Both the position numbers and the translations under genes were made by a program. Below the pieces are notes generated by a model, which ran no database searches, was not told the origin of the DNA, and saw only the letters and a program-made list of their open reading frames with translations. Shown here one piece after another: positions 7,099 through 10,038 of a stretch of 10,038 nucleotides of DNA. How positions within the stretch are numbered: the stretch's first letter is position 1; every line of letters starts with the position of its first letter. The stretch is from Robiginitomaculum sp. (GTDB taxonomy: Bacteria > Pseudomonadota > Alphaproteobacteria > Caulobacterales > Maricaulaceae): positions 43,987-54,024 of the forward strand of contig NVTC01000006.1 of NCBI GenBank assembly GCA_002732905.1. The letters run 5' to 3'.

Positions 7099-7163
7099 CT
7101 ATCAATAGTTAATATTGTTAGATTTCACCTAATACAAGTGAAGATGCCATATATGACCGTTTA

Positions 7164-8657
7164 TTAAGCTTTACGATTTTGCATTTTTGTCCAAACAAGA
7201 ATTGTGATCATCGTGACAATAAGAATTAAAAGTCGCTTAAAACCGTTAGATTCGAACACTTCTGCGACTGATTTCCCTGCAAAATATGTACTATAAATTC
7301 CGACAACAAGAACAATGAAAACAAAAATCGGGGCAACAAAACGCACGAGAATGATCAAGAAATTTTGCATGCCTTTAGAAACACCGTGCATTTGCTCTGC
7401 GACCAAAGATTTCTTCATGCGCCAGCCGACAAACAAAATCGTCAGAAGTCCCGTAAGTGGCAACATAATAGCGCCCGTTAACTCTCCGTCGAGAACATCC
7501 ATAAAGCCGGCAATATAAATCGAACCAAAACCGAGCAGCCACATGACAAACCCAGCACCGGCAGCAGCCTTAACACGGGATATATTCAATTTTTCAACTA
7601 ACCAGGCAACCATGGGCTCTAACAATGAAATTGAAGATGTTACCGCAGCAAATATTGCGAGGAAGAAGAAGCCCGCTCCGATGAAATTTCCGCCAGGTGC
7701 ATTAGACAAAGCAACAGGCAAAGTTTGGAAGAAAATTCCCGCACCAGCAGAAAAATCCAGTCCGTGCGAGAATACGATTGGGAAAATTGCTAAACCAGCA
7801 ATAAGAGCAACAGCCGTGTCAGTTAAACCCACAATGATAGCGGACTTTGGGATACTGATCGAATCTGGTAGATAAGATCCGTAAGTAATCATAATCGCAC
7901 TCCCTAGCCCTATAGAGAAAAACGCCTGCCCAAGAGCTGCCGTCGCGATTTCCGGTGTGATTGCAGAGAAGTCCGGTGCAAAGAGAAACTTGATTGCTTC
8001 CATAGAACCGTTACTTGTTTTGCCGTCAACGATGACTTCCGTAGAAAACCCTGTTGCCAAGCTATACATAGCTAAACAAAACAGGAGGAAAAAGAATAAA
8101 GGCATGAGAATTTTTGATGCAAATTCGATACCTTTATTGACACCACGCGCCACAAGGAATGATGTTAAAAAAGCAAAGCCCGTAAATGCAAGTAACACTT
8201 TCTTGGGTGTAGTCACGACTTCTGTAAATTGATCCGAAACCTGCTGTGCTGTTTGTCCGGTAAAGCTACCACTCAGGAATTTTGGTATATAAATGATCAC
8301 CCAAGCAGCAACAACGCAGTAAAAACTAACGATCAGGAAGGAAGCAGCCATACCTGTGACGCCCAATATACTCCACTGTTTCGAAACGCCTGAACGTTCC
8401 GCCACATCGCCAACACTGCGAATAGCGCTAGCCGCATTACCCGCGCGACCAATTATATACTCGCTCATCAAAACCGGGATACCAATGAAGATCACACAGG
8501 CTAGATAAATCATAATGAATGCACCGCCGCCGTTTGCGCCAGCTTCTGCGGAGAACCGCCAAAGATTGCCGAGCCCGACGCTAGAGCCAACCGCCGCCAT
8601 AATAAATGCAAAACGTGATGACCACTGTGCTGTACCTTCAGGTGGTGTTCCAGCCAT
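7164..8657 (-). CDS. Sodium-dependent transporter, NSS/SNF family (LeuT fold)
   Basis: This 497-residue inner-membrane protein, with about 12 hydrophobic segments, belongs to the neurotransmitter:sodium symporter family, which imports amino acids or related solutes with Na+. TM1 carries the family signature VGSSVGLGNLWRF (23-35), followed by NGGGAF (42-47). TM6 has the FFSIGLGSAIMITYGSYL pattern (246-263), and TM8 has T340-S341-S342, equivalent to the Na2-site T354/S355 of LeuT. The length is normal for bacterial members. A small departure is S36 where most members have Pro after NLWRF. The start is ATG with AAGGGG about 7 bases upstream. The substrate cannot be assigned: no transporter-linked enzyme is adjacent, and neighbouring argC does not show that it carries arginine precursors. 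It lies 127 bases downstream of argC on the same strand, and no terminator follows its stop. Confidence 0.93.
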   Translation of the reverse strand: MAGTPPEGTAQWSSRFAFIMAAVGSSVGLGNLWRFSAEAGANGGGAFIMIYLACVIFIGIPVLMSEYIIGRAGNAASAIRSVGDVAERSGVSKQWSILGVTGMAASFLIVSFYCVVAAWVIIYIPKFLSGSFTGQTAQQVSDQFTEVVTTPKKVLLAFTGFAFLTSFLVARGVNKGIEFASKILMPLFFFLLFCLAMYSLATGFSTEVIVDGKTSNGSMEAIKFLFAPDFSAITPEIATAALGQAFFSIGLGSAIMITYGSYLPDSISIPKSAIIVGLTDTAVALIAGLAIFPIVFSHGLDFSAGAGIFFQTLPVALSNAPGGNFIGAGFFFLAIFAAVTSSISLLEPMVAWLVEKLNISRVKAAAGAGFVMWLLGFGSIYIAGFMDVLDGELTGAIMLPLTGLLTILFVGWRMKKSLVAEQMHGVSKGMQNFLIILVRFVAPIFVFIVLVVGIYSTYFAGKSVAEVFESNGFKRLLILIVTMITILVWTKMQNRKA

Positions 8658-8709
8658 AATTATCCCCTTGTATAATGTTTATTATTAATTTTTCCCACAG
8701 TCCCAATTA

Positions 8710-8725
8710 TTGACCCGCGCGTCAA
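8710..8725. repeat. Imperfect 16-bp palindrome upstream of the NSS transporter gene
   Basis: TTGACCCGCGCGTCAA is a 16-bp palindrome with 7 of 8 matched pairs, in the 127-base gap between argC and the transporter gene, 53 bases before the transporter ATG. It could be an operator for the transporter or a weak hairpin after argC. The minus-strand sequence after it (TAATTGGG) is a poor U-tract, which argues against a terminator. No good -10 lies 17 bases beyond the TTGACG within it. The rest of the gap is AT-rich and otherwise featureless. Confidence 0.25.
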
Positions 8726-8784
8726 GTTTTTCATCACGTTTAATGAATTTAATATTACCCCTGCAACAAGAAAGCAGAGCGGGT

Positions 8785-9822
8785 TTACGGAAATACTGGC
8801 ACTAAATTTAGCCCAAGTGTTTCGTCCCATCCCATCATAACGTTAAGGTTCTGCACCGCTTGACCCGACGAACCTTTGGTCAGATTATCTATGACAGATA
8901 TAATGACGGCACGGCGCGGATTACGGTCTGCAAAAATGCCAATACGGCATTGGTTTGATGCACGAATATGGCGGGTGTGCGGCACAATACCTTCGGCCTC
9001 TACATGCACGAAAGCTTCGTTTTTATAGCGGGCTTCATAGGCAGTACGAAGGTCCTTTACTGATACGCCTTCGTTTAGCTCCACATTCACTGTCGCAATC
9101 ATACCTCTGTTCATAGGAATAAGATGTGGGGTGAAGCTGACGGTTATATTTTGGCCTGTTGCCGCACTCAATTTTTCGTCAATTTCAGGGCCGTGGCGAT
9201 GGCTCCCGATAGCATAAGCGTGGGCACCCTCTGCAATTTCTGGATAGATCAGCGCCGTGCTTCCCTTGCGCCCTGCTCCGCTCACGCCGGATTTTGCATC
9301 TATGATGATGTTGTCTGTGTTGATGAATTCCAGAGCGGGTAATATCGCCAGCAAGCTTGCCGTTGGATAACAGCCCGGACAAGCAACCAAGGACGCAGTT
9401 TTGAGGTCATCTCTTGCATATTCGGTAAGACCGTAGACGGCATCCGCCAGTAATTTTGGTGAGGTATGCGCTCGGCCATAAGTCTTTTCATAAACTTGAG
9501 CATCTTTTAGGCGAAAATCAGCGGATAAATCTATAATTTTGATGTCTTTATTTGCGATTTTGGCAATTGTGTCTTCACTTGCCCCGTGGGGTAAGCACGC
9601 AAATACAGCATCGATTTCGTCCCATTTAACATCTTGCCAGCTTTGTAAGTTTGGTAAGCCTTGATGGGCTAGATGTGGGTAGACATCACCGTAAGCTTTG
9701 CCCGCATGACGGTGGGCCGTAAGCGCACATAAATCTAAATTTGGGTGCCCCATTATTAGGCGCACAGCTTCCGCACCCGTATATCCAGAGGCCCCTAGCA
9801 CTGCCGTTTTTAATTTTGTCAT
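8785..9822 (-). CDS. argC: N-acetyl-gamma-glutamyl-phosphate reductase
   Basis: This 345-residue cytoplasmic enzyme catalyses NADPH-dependent reduction of N-acetyl-glutamyl-5-phosphate to N-acetyl-glutamate semialdehyde, the third step of arginine biosynthesis. The nucleotide-binding loop is VLGASGYTGAE (8-18). The catalytic cysteine is C151 in PGCYPT (149-154), and the conserved histidine motif HRHGPEI spans 208-214. SADFRL (100-105) and the KSGVSGAGR loop (177-185) are also family hallmarks. The length fits the longer, type 1 ArgC. The start is ATG at 9822 with a GGTAGGGG ribosome site immediately upstream. It follows rpsI on the same strand, as in many alphaproteobacteria. A strong terminator ends only about 20 bases before the start codon, so expression needs read-through or a promoter within the short gap, where I see no good match. 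Confidence 0.97.
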   Translation of the reverse strand: MTKLKTAVLGASGYTGAEAVRLIMGHPNLDLCALTAHRHAGKAYGDVYPHLAHQGLPNLQSWQDVKWDEIDAVFACLPHGASEDTIAKIANKDIKIIDLSADFRLKDAQVYEKTYGRAHTSPKLLADAVYGLTEYARDDLKTASLVACPGCYPTASLLAILPALEFINTDNIIIDAKSGVSGAGRKGSTALIYPEIAEGAHAYAIGSHRHGPEIDEKLSAATGQNITVSFTPHLIPMNRGMIATVNVELNEGVSVKDLRTAYEARYKNEAFVHVEAEGIVPHTRHIRASNQCRIGIFADRNPRRAVIISVIDNLTKGSSGQAVQNLNVMMGWDETLGLNLVPVFP

Positions 9823-9840
9823 AACCCCTACCTATCAGCC

Positions 9841-9884
9841 AATAAAAAAGGACGCTCCCCCAATCTCTCAGGAGAAGCGTCCTT
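9841..9884 (-). terminator. Intrinsic terminator after rpsI, in the argC leader
   Basis: On the minus strand, 9884-9871 pairs with 9861-9848 as a 14-bp stem (AAGGACGCTTCTCC with GGGGGAGCGTCCTT, two G-U pairs) around a 9-base loop. A TTTTTTATT tract follows. The wobble pairs are stable only in the minus-strand RNA, which fixes the direction. It lies 40 bases after the rpsI stop and ends about 18 bases before the argC ATG. Confidence 0.88.
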
Positions 9885-9924
9885 CCAATACAATATGAAT
9901 GTATCTTTTTGCTTAACGCATCTC

Positions 9925-10038
9925 TTAACGTTTTGAGAACTGGAAGCTCTTACGGGCTTTTTTGCGACCGTATTTTTTACGTTCAACAACGCGGCTATCG
10001 CGTGTCATAAATCCGCCGGCTTTCAGAGCAGCACGAAG
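9925..10038 (-). CDS. rpsI: 30S ribosomal protein S9, C-terminal fragment (cut by window edge)
   Basis: The last 37 codons of S9 are visible, entering in frame at the window edge and ending at TAA (9925-9927). The fragment reads [20 protein letters not shown] followed by [17 protein letters not shown]. This is the highly conserved basic tail of bacterial S9, whose terminal SKR reaches the anticodon loop of P-site tRNA in the 30S subunit. The start and most of the protein lie beyond 10038, where rplM would be expected upstream in the usual rplM-rpsI operon; that is not seen here. A strong terminator follows. Confidence 0.96.
   Translation of the reverse strand, partial: LRAALKAGGFMTRDSRVVERKKYGRKKARKSFQFSKR

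Noticed and set aside
8710..8725. TTGACG within the palindrome as the -35 of the NSS transporter promoter
   Set aside because: No acceptable -10 hexamer lies 16-18 bases downstream of it on the minus strand.
9913..9921. Minimal minus-strand frame ATG-CGT-TAA (Met-Arg-stop) between rpsI and the terminator ahead of argC
   Set aside because: An arginine codon in an argC leader is suggestive, but the frame is two codons long, its only AAGAG is directly adjacent to the ATG, and such a short match is expected by chance.
1..10038. A defence island, mobile element or biosynthetic cluster
   Set aside because: No transposase, integrase, toxin-antitoxin, nuclease, repeat array or synthase motif is visible. 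The genes are core envelope and housekeeping functions with tight operon spacing and uniform composition by eye.

Overview
The window reads as chromosomal DNA of a Gram-negative alphaproteobacterium, possibly a marine member of the Hyphomonadaceae/Maricaulales type. The evidence is a rpsI-argC gene order, an M23 peptidase-bactofilin pair, and an Mla-like permease-ATPase-MCE-lipoprotein operon like those of sphingomonads. Base composition is moderate by eye and uniform. The lineage is inferred, not proven. Coding density is very high, there is no gap over 300 bases, and I see no tRNA, insertion sequence, CRISPR array or phage gene.

Layout. Plus strand 20-1685: a membrane-anchored M23 endopeptidase overlaps a bactofilin gene, a known cell-shape module. 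A strong bidirectional hairpin terminator (1686-1715) separates it from a minus-strand operon read from about 5352 down to 1720. That operon encodes a STAS-MlaE permease, an MlaF ATPase, an MlaD (MCE) protein and a PqiC/LinN-type auxiliary lipoprotein. All its junctions abut or overlap, and it forms one retrograde/anterograde lipid (or hydrophobic compound) transporter. Divergent from it, a few tens of bases away, is an L-Ala-D/L-Glu-type dipeptide epimerase (5402-6388) with a TTG start. Its stop codon overlaps that of an unrecognised minus-strand coiled-coil lipoprotein (6385-7008), which has a recognisable promoter and operator-like repeat upstream. Then come, all on the minus strand, a sodium-dependent NSS (LeuT-fold) transporter (7164-8657), argC of arginine biosynthesis (8785-9822), and the 3' end of rpsI (ribosomal protein S9), cut by the window edge. 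A strong intrinsic terminator lies between rpsI and argC.

The left two thirds is dominated by envelope functions: peptidoglycan cleavage guided by a bactofilin, outer-membrane lipid transport, murein-peptide epimerisation and lipoproteins. The right third is housekeeping. All identifiable genes belong to known families with their key residues present. I found no convincing undescribed system. The items most worth a second look are the repeat cluster around the mlaE start, the unrecognised lipoprotein with its promoter, and the terminator just ahead of argC.
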